This document shows, in pieces, positions 53,551 to 61,673 of a DNA stretch of 64,000 nt. The stretch lies in the NCBI RefSeq assembly GCF_011398925.1, contig NZ_AP022842.1, forward strand, positions 3,532,001-3,596,000, written 5' to 3'. Under the pieces are notes generated by a model. The model was not told the origin of the DNA, made no database searches, and saw only the letters and a list, made by a program, of their open reading frames with translations. Made by a program: the position numbers and the translations under genes. Source of the DNA: Bacillus sp. KH172YL63. GTDB lineage: Bacteria; Bacillota; Bacilli; Bacillales; Bacillaceae_B. How positions within the stretch are numbered: position 1 is the stretch's first letter; every line of letters starts with the position of its first letter.

Positions 53551-55335
53551 TTACACTGTATACTTTTCAGCGTCGATCAGTTTTTCTGATGCAGCACGCT
53601 TTGTGGCGATAACGTTGATTGGTGTGTGGCGAGTGAATTTACGCAGTGCGGAAAGCATCATGCGCAGGGTATCGCCCGTTTCTGTTCCAACAAGTGTTTC
53701 CTTGGCGTGTTGCTCGATTTCGTTGAACGCTTCCTGACAGAAGATCTGAGTGTAAAGAAGCTTTTGTTTCGCTTTTTCCACTCCCACTTTATTGATGGCT
53801 TTCTCTGTACGTAGGACAACCGATTCCATTGCGTAAGCGTTGGAAACGATGTCGGCAATGTTCACAAGGATTTCCTGTTCTTTTTCAAGCGCTTTTCCGA
53901 ATTTTTGAGCAGCCAATCCGGCAAGCATCAAGCCGATTTTCTTCGCATTTTTCACAAGGTATTTTTCTTGTGCAAGCGGCTCGTCGCCAACCTCTTCAGG
54001 CATCAGCATCATCAATTCTTCTTGAAGTGCCTGCGCTTTTTGAAGCAATGGAAGTTCACCTTTCATGGCTTTACGGAGATATGTGCCAGGCACGAGGAGA
54101 CGGTTGATTTCATTCGTCCCTTCAAAAATACGGTTGATGCGGGAGTCACGGTACATTCTCTCGATTTCATATTCTTGCATGAAGCCGTATCCGCCGTGAA
54201 GCTGTACGCCTTCATCGACTACATAATCCAGCACTTCTGTTGCGAAGAATTTGTTCAGTGAACACTCGATCGCATATTCTGCGATGGACTTTGCCACTTC
54301 TGTACCGTTTTTCACTTCTTCGTCAGTCAGTTGACTCATACGGTCTTCGAACAATCCTACAGTACGATAGACGGAGCTCTCTGCCGCATATAATTTAGAA
54401 GCCATTGTCGACAGCTTTTCTTTCGTCAAGTTGAAGCCTGAAATCGGTGTCTTGAACTGCTGACGTTGATTTGTGTATTGAACCGTCACTTCAAATGCAC
54501 GTTTGCTGGCCCCGACAGCCCCTACACCTAATTTATAGCGTCCGATATTCAGGATGTTGAAGGCGATGATGTGCCCTTTTCCTGCGTCGCCAAGTAGGTT
54601 TTCAACCGGAATTTGAGCGTCTTCAAGGATCAGTGTGCGGGTTGAAGAACTCTTGATTCCCATTTTCTTCTCTTCAGGACCTGTCGAAACGCCAGGGAAT
54701 TCTTTTTCAACGATGAACGCTGAGAAATGCTCCCCATCGATTTTCGCATACACGACGAATACATCGGCAAATGCAGAGTTGGTGATCCACTGCTTTTCAC
54801 CATTTAAAATGTAATGCGTGCCTTCTGCGTTCAGCTTGGCAGTCGCTTTCGCACCGAGTGCATCGGACCCGGAACCAGGCTCTGTCAACGCGTAAGCAGC
54901 TAACTTTTCGCCAGTTGCAAGCGGTGGAAGATATTTTTGTTTTTGCTCTTCGTTACCGAACAATACGATTGGAAGTGAACCGATGCCGACATGGGCACCG
55001 TGTGAGATCGAAAATCCGCCGGCACGGGACATTTTTTCAGCGATCAGGGCAGAACTTACTTTATCCAGTCCAAGTCCGCCGTACTCTTCAGGTACATCGG
55101 CACCAAGAAGTCCAAGATCTCCCGCTTCTTTTAACAAGCGTACAGAATGGTCGAACTCATGGTTTTCAAGATTTTCGATGACAGGTACCACTTCATTCAA
55201 CACGTAGTCTTCCGTCGTTTTGGCAATCATTTTCTGCTCATCGGAATATTCTTCCGGTGTGAAAACCTGCTCATAACTTACGTCTTCAATTAAGAAACTT
55301 CCACCTTTGATTAGCTTTTCTGTTTGATTCGCCAT
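53551..55335 (-). CDS. fadE: Acyl-CoA dehydrogenase FadE
   Basis: 594-residue acyl-CoA dehydrogenase (YusJ). N-terminal and middle domains: LGADVPEEYGGLGLDKVSSA, YALTEPGSGSDALGAKATA, WITNSAFADVFVVYAKI. C-terminal FAD domain with LHGGYGFMQEYEIERMYRD and RINRIFEGTNEINRLLV, including the catalytic Glu in the FEGTNE segment. A C-terminal extension of about 170 residues resembles the long-chain VLCAD type. It starts at ATG 55335 after GGGGGATT. It is the last gene of fadN-fadA-fadE. It uses FAD and passes electrons to ETF. Confidence 0.95.
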   Translation of the reverse strand: MANQTEKLIKGGSFLIEDVSYEQVFTPEEYSDEQKMIAKTTEDYVLNEVVPVIENLENHEFDHSVRLLKEAGDLGLLGADVPEEYGGLGLDKVSSALIAEKMSRAGGFSISHGAHVGIGSLPIVLFGNEEQKQKYLPPLATGEKLAAYALTEPGSGSDALGAKATAKLNAEGTHYILNGEKQWITNSAFADVFVVYAKIDGEHFSAFIVEKEFPGVSTGPEEKKMGIKSSSTRTLILEDAQIPVENLLGDAGKGHIIAFNILNIGRYKLGVGAVGASKRAFEVTVQYTNQRQQFKTPISGFNLTKEKLSTMASKLYAAESSVYRTVGLFEDRMSQLTDEEVKNGTEVAKSIAEYAIECSLNKFFATEVLDYVVDEGVQLHGGYGFMQEYEIERMYRDSRINRIFEGTNEINRLLVPGTYLRKAMKGELPLLQKAQALQEELMMLMPEEVGDEPLAQEKYLVKNAKKIGLMLAGLAAQKFGKALEKEQEILVNIADIVSNAYAMESVVLRTEKAINKVGVEKAKQKLLYTQIFCQEAFNEIEQHAKETLVGTETGDTLRMMLSALRKFTRHTPINVIATKRAASEKLIDAEKYTV

Positions 55336-55386
55336 TTCGAATCCCCCTAAAGTATTATTTTGAAGGAGTTGGGAGGGGCCTGTTTA

Positions 55387-55399
55387 GAGGTCCGTCCCT
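55387..55399. repeat. GAGGTCCGTCCCT motif between fadE and fadA
   Basis: One arm of the GGTCCGTCCC family, in the 70-base fadA-fadE gap, flanked by GGGAGGGG; it could form a small hairpin with it (GGGAGGG/CCCTCCC). Confidence 0.6.
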
Positions 55400-55405
55400 C
55401 CCCTG

Positions 55406-56584
55406 TTAACCGATTAATTCAAAGACGCCCGCGGCGCCCATTCCGCCGCCGATACACATGGTGACGATACCGAATTGCTGGTTTCTGCGCTTCATTTCGT
55501 GTACGAGTGAAAGGGTGAGTTTCGCCCCTGTACAGCCTAGCGGGTGACCGAGTGCAATTGCCCCGCCATTGACGTTTACTTTGTCTTCGTCCAGTCCCAG
55601 CTGACGGATGACCTGGATTGATTGAGACGCGAATGCTTCGTTCAGTTCGAACAAGCCGATATCCGAAAGCTCAAGACCCGCCATCTTCAGTGCACGGGGA
55701 ATCGCTTCAACCGGCCCGATCCCCATGATTTCAGGCGGTACGCCCGCTACTGCAAAGCTTCTGAATTTCGCCATCGGCTGAAGTCCAAGCGAGCCTGCCT
55801 TTTCCCGGTCCATGACCATGACTGCTGCCGCGCCGTCACTCGTCTGAGAAGAATTCCCTGCCGTAACGGAACCTTTCACATTGAAAGCCGGTCGTAATTT
55901 AGCAAGAACATCCGCACTCGTTTCAGCCCGCACCCCTTCATCTTTTGAGAATTGGAAGGTTTTCTCGACGAGTTTGTTTTCACCGTTCACTGAGCGATGA
56001 AGTACATCAACGGGTACGATTTCATCGTCGAACTTTCCTTCAGCGATCGCTTTGGCTGCTTTTTGGTGGCTTCGTACAGCAAAGGCATCCTGATCTTCAC
56101 GGGATACACCGAACTTGCTCGCCACCTGTTCAGCAGTGTGGCCCATGCTCATATAGTATTGGGGAGCATGTTCAGCAAGCTTCGCATTCGGACGGACCAC
56201 ATGCCCCATCATCGGTACAAGGCTCATGGATTCTGCTCCACCTGCGATGGCCGTATCCGAGTGCCCGAGCATGATTTTTTCTGCAGCATAGGCAATGGAT
56301 TGCAAGCCTGATGAGCAATATCGGTTGATCGTGATCGCCGGAACCGAATCAGGAAGTCCGGCAAGGCCCCCGATATTCCGTGCCATATTCAGCCCTTGTT
56401 CTGCTTCCGGCATCGCACATCCGATGATTAAATCATCGATGTTCCCTTCATAATTTCCTGCTCGTTTGAGGGTCTCTTTCACTACAAGTGCCCCAAGATC
56501 ATCCGGGCGTACCTGAGCTAGTGATCCTTTTCTTGATTTACCGACCGGTGTTCTGGCACCAGCCACAATGACTGCTTCGCGCAT
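55406..56584 (-). CDS. fadA: Acetyl-CoA C-acyltransferase (3-ketoacyl-CoA thiolase) FadA
   Basis: 392-residue thiolase (YusK). Catalytic Cys in [18 protein letters not shown] (near 88), His in [17 protein letters not shown], second Cys in [16 protein letters not shown]. It starts at ATG 56584 behind AAAGCGGGGGAA. Thirty bases separate it from fadN, so they are co-transcribed under FadR. It cleaves 3-ketoacyl-CoA with CoA to release acetyl-CoA. Confidence 0.96.
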   Translation of the reverse strand: MREAVIVAGARTPVGKSRKGSLAQVRPDDLGALVVKETLKRAGNYEGNIDDLIIGCAMPEAEQGLNMARNIGGLAGLPDSVPAITINRYCSSGLQSIAYAAEKIMLGHSDTAIAGGAESMSLVPMMGHVVRPNAKLAEHAPQYYMSMGHTAEQVASKFGVSREDQDAFAVRSHQKAAKAIAEGKFDDEIVPVDVLHRSVNGENKLVEKTFQFSKDEGVRAETSADVLAKLRPAFNVKGSVTAGNSSQTSDGAAAVMVMDREKAGSLGLQPMAKFRSFAVAGVPPEIMGIGPVEAIPRALKMAGLELSDIGLFELNEAFASQSIQVIRQLGLDEDKVNVNGGAIALGHPLGCTGAKLTLSLVHEMKRRNQQFGIVTMCIGGGMGAAGVFELIG

Positions 56585-56614
56585 GTTATTCCCCCGCTTT
56601 CTAATATGTCATGA

Positions 56615-58999
56615 TCAGTTGCGTAATGGTTTTCCTTTTACAAGCATGTGCTGCATCCGCTGCTGCGATTTCGGCTGTGCTACCAGGCTAAGGAATGCTT
56701 CCCTTTCAAGATCCAGCAAGTACTGTTCGTCGACTTCCGTTCCGTATGGCACTTTACCGCCTGCGATGACGTATGCGAGCTTCTTCGCGATCATCAAATC
56801 ATGCTCAGAAATGAATCCTGACTGGAACATGGACTGTGCACCGAGAAGGAGTGTTGCATATCCCGTCTCACCGACAACCGGCACCTTTTTCCGAATCGGT
56901 GCTGAATAGCCCGCTTCATACAGGCTTAAAGCAGCCTGCTTTGCATCAAATAACAGATGATCATTGTTAACGCTTACTCCATCTGCTGAATTTAAGAAGT
57001 TGTTTTCCCTTGCTTCATCACCGGATGTGGAAACCTTCGCCATGGCAATCGTTTCGAATACTTTATTCGCCACTTTCTGAAGGTCGAACTCCACTCCATT
57101 TGGCAGGTTGGCCAAGTGCTTCATGTAAAGCTCTTTGTTTCCGCCTCCCCCAGGGATCAATCCTACTCCGACTTCGACTAGGCCCATGTACGTCTCCATA
57201 GACGCCTGGATGTGTGCAGCCGGCAGACAGACTTCGCTTCCTCCGCCTAATGTCATCCCAAATGGTGCTGCTACAACCGGTTTAGAAGAATATTTAATCT
57301 TCATCATCGCCTGTTGGAAGTGACGTACAACCATGTCAATTTCAAAGACGTTGTCATCCTGTGCTTCCATGAGGATCATCGCAAGGTTTGCCCCTACACA
57401 GAAGTTCTTGCCCTGGTTCCCGATGACGAGTCCTTTGTAATTCTTTTCTACTTCCTCCACGGCAAAATTGATCATTTGCGTGATATCCATGCCGATTGCG
57501 TTATTTGGAGAATGGAATTCAAGAAGGGCGATGCCGTCACCGATATCGATCAGGGAGGCTCCTGAGTTCTTCTTGATCAGCTTTCCTTGCTTTTTAAGCG
57601 CCTTTAAATCGAGTGCTTTCGGATTTCGTTCTACAAGCTGATATTCACCATTGTGATAGAAATAACGCTCTCCATTTTCTTCTTTATAAAAAGCGGCGTG
57701 TCCTTCAGACAGCATCTTCTCTACCCATTCCGGTACGTGAAGGCCTTCTTCCTTCATGCGGGCAACGGATTTCTCCACTCCGATTGCATCCCACGTTTCA
57801 AATGGACCCATTTCCCAACCGAAGCCCCACTTCATGGCCTGGTCGATGCTTACGATATCATCGGCGATTTCTCCGTGAAGCTGTGCCGAATACGTTAAGA
57901 CAGGAGAGATGATGTTCCACAGCAGCGTACCTGCCTGATCCTTCGCATACACGAGGGCTTTTACTTTATTTTTTAACCCTTTTTCATTCTTCGCCATTTC
58001 AAGGGAAGGGGTTTTCAATTTTTGACGGGGCTGATAGTCAAGCGTTTCAGGGTTGAGTTCAAGGATCTCCTTGCCTTGTTTCAGGAAGAACCCCTGACCG
58101 CTTTTGCTCCCCAACCAGCCTTTTTCAAGCATTTTCTTCATGAAGGCAGGCACTTCGAATACTTTCTGTTCTTCACCTTCCACCTGATCGTAGACATTCT
58201 TCGCAACGTGAGCGAATGTATCAAGTCCCACCACATCAAGCGTGCGGAAAGTCGCACTCTTCGGTCTCCCGATCACCGGCCCAGTAACGGAATCCACTTC
58301 ACCGACTGAATAGCCTCCTTTAAGCATTTCCTGTACGGTGATCAGTAATCCATATGTTCCGATTCGGTTGGCAATGAAGTTCGGCGTATCCTTCGCCATG
58401 ACAACACCTTTACCGAGAACATCTTCACCGAATGTTTTCATAAAGCTTACGACTTCTGGATCCGTGTTCTTTGTCGGAATCACTTCAAGAAGTTTTAAAT
58501 ATCTTGGCGGGTTGAAGAAATGTGTTCCCAGGAAGTTCTTCTGGAAGTCATCACTTCTTCCTTCAGACATGGCCTCGATTGAAATCCCTGATGTATTCGA
58601 ACTGATGATGCTTCCCGGTTTACGGTAACGCTCCACTTGCTCAAACACTTTCTTCTTAATGTCCAGGTTCTCTACGACTACCTCAATCACCCAGTCACAA
58701 TCACCGATATGCTGAAGATCATCTTCGAAGTTTCCTGCCGTAATAAGAGAAGCATTCTGTTTGGATGTAAGTGGTGCCGGTTTTTGTTTAAAAAGCTTTT
58801 TTAAAGCGTTTTCACTAAACTGGTTGCGAAATGCCTTACTTTCTTCTGTAAGGCCCTTTGCTTTATGTTCATCGGTTAACTCTCTCGGCACGATATCTAA
58901 TAGCATTGTCGGGATACCGATATTTGCAAGATGAGCGGCGATTCCCGAACCCATGACTCCTGATCCTAATACTGCGGCTTTTTGAATTCTGCGAACCAA
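56615..58999 (-). CDS. fadN: 3-hydroxyacyl-CoA dehydrogenase/enoyl-CoA hydratase FadN
   Basis: 794-residue bifunctional protein (YusL). N-terminal 3HCDH: AAVLGSGVMGSGIAAHLANI (NAD loop), VIEVVVENLDIKKKVFEQVE, GTHFFNPPRYLKLLEVIPT; helical domains to ~400; C-terminal crotonase: GLVIGNQGKNFCVGANLAM, AAPFGMTLGGGSEVCL, VEVGVGLIPGGGGNKELYM. TTG 58999 is chosen, nine bases after AAAGGGGG. It is first in the operon. It performs the hydration and oxidation steps on enoyl- and hydroxyacyl-CoA. The dehydrogenase-first domain order is typical of Bacillus FadN and opposite to FadB. Confidence 0.95.
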   Translation of the reverse strand: MVRRIQKAAVLGSGVMGSGIAAHLANIGIPTMLLDIVPRELTDEHKAKGLTEESKAFRNQFSENALKKLFKQKPAPLTSKQNASLITAGNFEDDLQHIGDCDWVIEVVVENLDIKKKVFEQVERYRKPGSIISSNTSGISIEAMSEGRSDDFQKNFLGTHFFNPPRYLKLLEVIPTKNTDPEVVSFMKTFGEDVLGKGVVMAKDTPNFIANRIGTYGLLITVQEMLKGGYSVGEVDSVTGPVIGRPKSATFRTLDVVGLDTFAHVAKNVYDQVEGEEQKVFEVPAFMKKMLEKGWLGSKSGQGFFLKQGKEILELNPETLDYQPRQKLKTPSLEMAKNEKGLKNKVKALVYAKDQAGTLLWNIISPVLTYSAQLHGEIADDIVSIDQAMKWGFGWEMGPFETWDAIGVEKSVARMKEEGLHVPEWVEKMLSEGHAAFYKEENGERYFYHNGEYQLVERNPKALDLKALKKQGKLIKKNSGASLIDIGDGIALLEFHSPNNAIGMDITQMINFAVEEVEKNYKGLVIGNQGKNFCVGANLAMILMEAQDDNVFEIDMVVRHFQQAMMKIKYSSKPVVAAPFGMTLGGGSEVCLPAAHIQASMETYMGLVEVGVGLIPGGGGNKELYMKHLANLPNGVEFDLQKVANKVFETIAMAKVSTSGDEARENNFLNSADGVSVNNDHLLFDAKQAALSLYEAGYSAPIRKKVPVVGETGYATLLLGAQSMFQSGFISEHDLMIAKKLAYVIAGGKVPYGTEVDEQYLLDLEREAFLSLVAQPKSQQRMQHMLVKGKPLRN

Positions 59000-59024
59000 T
59001 GGTGTTTCCCCCTTTTTTACACTT

Positions 59025-59042
59025 TGAATGAATACTCATTCA
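59025..59042. promoter_or_regulatory. FadR operator before fadN
   Basis: TGAATGAATACTCATTCA, an 18-base near-perfect palindrome, matches the Bacillus FadR (YsiA) consensus TGAATGAMTANTCATTCA fully. It lies 26 bases before the fadN start and downstream of the promoter. Known: FadR leaves this site when bound by long-chain acyl-CoA, so the operon is induced by fatty acids. The fadR gene is not in the window. Confidence 0.9.
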
Positions 59043-59086
59043 TTTTTCTCTCAAAAAAAAGACCCGAATGAGTTCCTGTTACATCT

Positions 59087-59115
59087 AATATAACGGATAT
59101 TCTAAAATATCGCAA
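59087..59115 (-). promoter_or_regulatory. Sigma-A promoter of fadN-fadA-fadE
   Basis: TTGCGA (59110-59115), 17 bases, TATATT (59087-59092) on the minus strand, upstream of the FadR box. Confidence 0.65.
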
Positions 59116-59398
59116 TATTTAAAGAGTTGAAAAATCATAAATTTACAAAAAATTCATACCCAACATTAAACGGAGAAAACATCCCCCTCATCAGCCTATT
59201 CCAACACCCCTCCACCAGTGCAGTCCTTCCCCGAAAATACAACTCCTTCTACTATATATATGAAACAAGCTCCTGTTTTGCTCATGGGTATTTGGAGGGA
59301 CGGACCTTGATTTTTGAACGCTCCCCTCCTTTCACTCATCCATCATTCCTTGTCACATCAGCATTTATCGGCTGCTATGCAATCATCCGGACGACGTT

Positions 59399-59440
59399 TC
59401 CACCAGAAATATGAGGTCCGTCCCTCATATTTCTGGTGGA
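59399..59440. repeat. Perfect 18-bp inverted repeat with 6-base loop
   Basis: TCCACCAGAAATATGAGG pairs fully with CCTCATATTTCTGGTGGA; the loop is TCCGTC. No T-run follows on either strand, so a simple terminator is unlikely. It includes the GAGGTCCGTCCCT motif. Confidence 0.8.
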
Positions 59441-59489
59441 GGAGGGAAAGTTAGGGGTGTTGGGAATGTTAGGAGTGGAGGTGTTTGTG

Positions 59490-59627
59490 ATGGCGAAGCG
59501 GAAGAAGGATCCTTCGAAGGCTGCGGTTAGTGCGGCAAGTGTGAAGGGTGATGCCGGTCCTGTCGTTGAGATGGACGGCGGCGGTAAGAGGAACAGTCAA
59601 AACAATCAGTTTAAGAAACAGCGTTAG
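59490..59627 (+). CDS. yuzL: YuzL-family small protein
   Basis: 45-residue basic protein: MAKRKKDPSKAAVSAASVKG, then DAGPVVEMDGGGKRNSQNNQ and FKKQR. Same length and pattern as YuzL of B. subtilis, which has KKDPSK near the start and a Gly/Asn-rich tail. ATG 59490 follows GGAGG by eight bases; the frame extends to 59436 with no site. Such short Lys/Asn/Gln-rich proteins are often spore-packed SASP-like proteins, which is an inference. A terminator follows. Confidence 0.85.
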   Translation: MAKRKKDPSKAAVSAASVKGDAGPVVEMDGGGKRNSQNNQFKKQR

Positions 59628-59637
59628 TATGTGCGCG

Positions 59638-59676
59638 CGGCATCCGGAGGGTATTGATCGGATGCCGTTTCCTTTT
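59638..59676 (+). terminator. Terminator of yuzL
   Basis: CGGCATCCG/CGGATGCCG hairpin followed by TTTCCTTTT. Confidence 0.8.
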
Positions 59677-59794
59677 GAGGATGGTTTCCCTTCTGTGGAT
59701 CCCCTCTCTTTCCGGATATTCACAACCTCTTATATGTACTGACACAGCCTCGCCATCTTCCAAGATTTTTTCCTCCCGATGCAAAATTTAACTT

Positions 59795-59824
59795 TGCCTT
59801 CTTGCCATAAATACAGTAAACTAA
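59795..59824 (+). promoter_or_regulatory. Possible promoter of the YczE-like gene
   Basis: TTGCCT, 17 bases, TAAACT around 59795-59824. The -10 is a weak match. It would start a short leader that runs at once into the hairpin at 59846-59890. Confidence 0.35.
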
Positions 59825-59845
59825 GAATATATGTTTGAAGATGTC

Positions 59846-59890
59846 AGACCTCCTACTTTCCATACGGAAGGTAGCTCGTCTGTTTTTTTC
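59846..59890 (+). terminator. Leader hairpin with T-run before the YczE-like gene
   Basis: CAGACctcCTACTTTCC pairs with GGAAGGTAGctcGTCTG around an ATAC loop, followed by seven T, 40 bases before the start codon. It could terminate upstream transcription or act as an attenuator. No antiterminator or aptamer was recognised. Confidence 0.65.
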
Positions 59891-59929
59891 GTATTTGGAT
59901 GATAACGTTTGCAGATAAGGAGACAAGAT

Positions 59930-60556
59930 ATGAAACGCAGATTATTATTTTTTACGGTTGGATTGTTTATTTTGACAATGGGCGTGGCCTTGATCATTAA
60001 ATCTGGATTGGGTGCGTCTGCATGGGATGCCCTTGCTGTCGGAGAGTCGAATATGTTCGGGATCACGGTCGGTACGGCTGTGTTCATCAATGGGATCGTC
60101 CTGATCGGACTCAATGCTCTGATCATGAAGAAGAAGCCTGATGTACTAGCTGCCGGATCGATCCTTGTGATCGGCATGCTGATTGATTTCTGGCTGTTGG
60201 TTGTCTTTAACAATTATGCGCCGGAAATGCTGATGAACCAGCTGTTTGCCCTCGCTTCCGGAATTTTGACGATGGGACTTGGAATCGCGATCTATTTACA
60301 GGCGAAGTTCCCTGCAAGCCCGATGGACACGTTGATGGTGGCGATCCATACCCGTTTTGGATTGAACCTTCGCAACTCCCGTATCATCAGTGAAGGATTC
60401 GCCCTTTCCCTTGCATTCCTCTTTAAAGGGGATATCGGAATCGGTACAATCATTGTTACGCTTCTATTAGGGTTCGTCGTACAATACAGCTTCCCGATTT
60501 TCGAACAACTTTTCCAAAAAAAATCATTGGGGAAAGCAGCCGTATCTGCTGACTGA
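59930..60556 (+). CDS. YczE/YitT-type integral membrane protein
   Basis: 208-residue protein with five to six helices. LIIKSGLGASAWDALAVGES and YLQAKFPASPMDTLMVAIHT are an internal duplication of the YczE/YyaS family motif (GLGxxxWD / SPxDxL). It begins ATG 59930 after AAGGAGA; the frame starts at 59909. B. subtilis YczE is needed for surfactin-related function, but the family is broad. Transport or regulation is unknown. It sits behind a leader terminator. Confidence 0.82.
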   Translation: MKRRLLFFTVGLFILTMGVALIIKSGLGASAWDALAVGESNMFGITVGTAVFINGIVLIGLNALIMKKKPDVLAAGSILVIGMLIDFWLLVVFNNYAPEMLMNQLFALASGILTMGLGIAIYLQAKFPASPMDTLMVAIHTRFGLNLRNSRIISEGFALSLAFLFKGDIGIGTIIVTLLLGFVVQYSFPIFEQLFQKKSLGKAAVSAD

Positions 60557-60563
60557 CCCGACT

Positions 60564-60600
60564 TAAAAAAGCAATCTTCTGTTTAGGAGATTGCTTTTTT
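60564..60600 (+). terminator. Terminator of the YczE-like gene
   Basis: AGCAATCT/AGATTGCT hairpin with a TCTGTTTAGG-type loop and six T. Confidence 0.85.
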
Positions 60601-60682
60601 ATTTGAAACCATATCCAAAGCTGAAATCCTCCAGACGTGATATGATAGGACGAAAATGATGCAACCGGTAGGAGCGTTACTC

Positions 60683-61654
60683 ATGCTGCAGACCTTAAAT
60701 AGAAAACTTGAAAAACTGATGCCCTTCATCACGCCAACAGCGGTGCTGATCGGCGTATTGTGTGCAAGCCGACTGTCTCAATTTTCTTTCCTTGTTCCCT
60801 GGGTATTTGCGTTCATGACATTCTCTGGGAGCCTGAGCGCTAACTTCCATTCGCTGCACAGAGCGTTCAAATATCCGTTGCCGCTTCTGACAGCTCTCTT
60901 TGTCCTTCATCTCCTCATGCCGCTGTGGGCGTTTGGTGTCGGTCACCTTCTTTTTCCTGAAGACGGACTGACCGTGACCGGACTGCTTCTCGCCATGGCC
61001 ATACCGACCGGGATCACCAGTTTCGTGTGGGTATCAATTTACAAAGGAAATATCGGTTTGGCTTTATCAATCATTTTGATTGATACGATTCTTTCACCAT
61101 TCATTGTCCCGGCAAGCCTGTCGCTGTTCGTTGGACAGAAAGTGGAAATGGATATCGCCGACATTATGACCGGCCTCCTGTTGATGGTGGTGATTCCTTC
61201 CCTGATCGGGATGCTTTGTAATCAGTTGACAGAAGGCCGAATCAAGAAGACACTCGGCGTCCATTTATCTCCATTTGCAAAGATCGGGATTGGTGTCGTC
61301 GTTGCCATCAACAGCTCTGCCGTCGCACCTTATTTGCGACATGTGGACAGTAAGCTGATGCTGATCGCGGGCACCGTTCTCTTCATTGCATTGTCTGGGT
61401 TTGGATTTTCCTGGCTCCTTGCCACGATCCTCAAGCAAGGAAGGGAGACAAAAGCGAGCCTTCTTTTTACCGGGGGGATGAGAAATATCAGCGCCGGAGC
61501 CGTCATTGCGGTCCACTACTTCCCTGCCCCGGTTGCCGTCCCGGTTGTCATTGGCATGTTATTTCAGCAGGTGCTCGCTTCTTTATTTGGATTTTTATTT
61601 CATACAAGGGAAAATAAAAAACGTGAGAATATAAGAGGACCCCATCTTCTATGA
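60683..61654 (+). CDS. Bile acid:sodium symporter (BASS) family protein
   Basis: 323-residue membrane protein with nine to ten helices. MTFSGSLSANFHSLHRAFKY near residue 55, LLAMAIPTGITSFVWVSIYK and LLFTGGMRNISAGAVIAVHY are characteristic BASS segments with the Na+-binding-type Asn/Gly positions. ATG 60683 is preceded by GTAGGAG; the frame opens at 60656. The substrate is unknown: bacterial members transport organic anions such as pantoate or 2-oxoacids. It converges on the CPA1 antiporter and overlaps it by six bases. Confidence 0.85.
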   Translation: MLQTLNRKLEKLMPFITPTAVLIGVLCASRLSQFSFLVPWVFAFMTFSGSLSANFHSLHRAFKYPLPLLTALFVLHLLMPLWAFGVGHLLFPEDGLTVTGLLLAMAIPTGITSFVWVSIYKGNIGLALSIILIDTILSPFIVPASLSLFVGQKVEMDIADIMTGLLLMVVIPSLIGMLCNQLTEGRIKKTLGVHLSPFAKIGIGVVVAINSSAVAPYLRHVDSKLMLIAGTVLFIALSGFGFSWLLATILKQGRETKASLLFTGGMRNISAGAVIAVHYFPAPVAVPVVIGMLFQQVLASLFGFLFHTRENKKRENIRGPHLL

Positions 61655-61673
61655 AGAATGGAGTCCTCCTTTT
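61635..61673. terminator. Terminator inside the overlapping ends of two convergent genes
   Basis: GAGGACcCCAT.TCTTC/GAAGAATGGaGTCCTC hairpin (TAT-centred loop) followed by CTTTT on the plus strand and TTAT on the minus strand; it covers both stop codons. Confidence 0.8.

Larger units (their letters stand above)
59000..59489. other. Interval between fadN and yuzL
   Basis: 490 bases. Contains the FadR box and fad promoter, a GGACGGACC motif (59296-59307) and a perfect 18-bp hairpin (59399-59440). No gene is supported; plus-strand frames across 59127-59414 lack sites. Confidence 0.65.
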
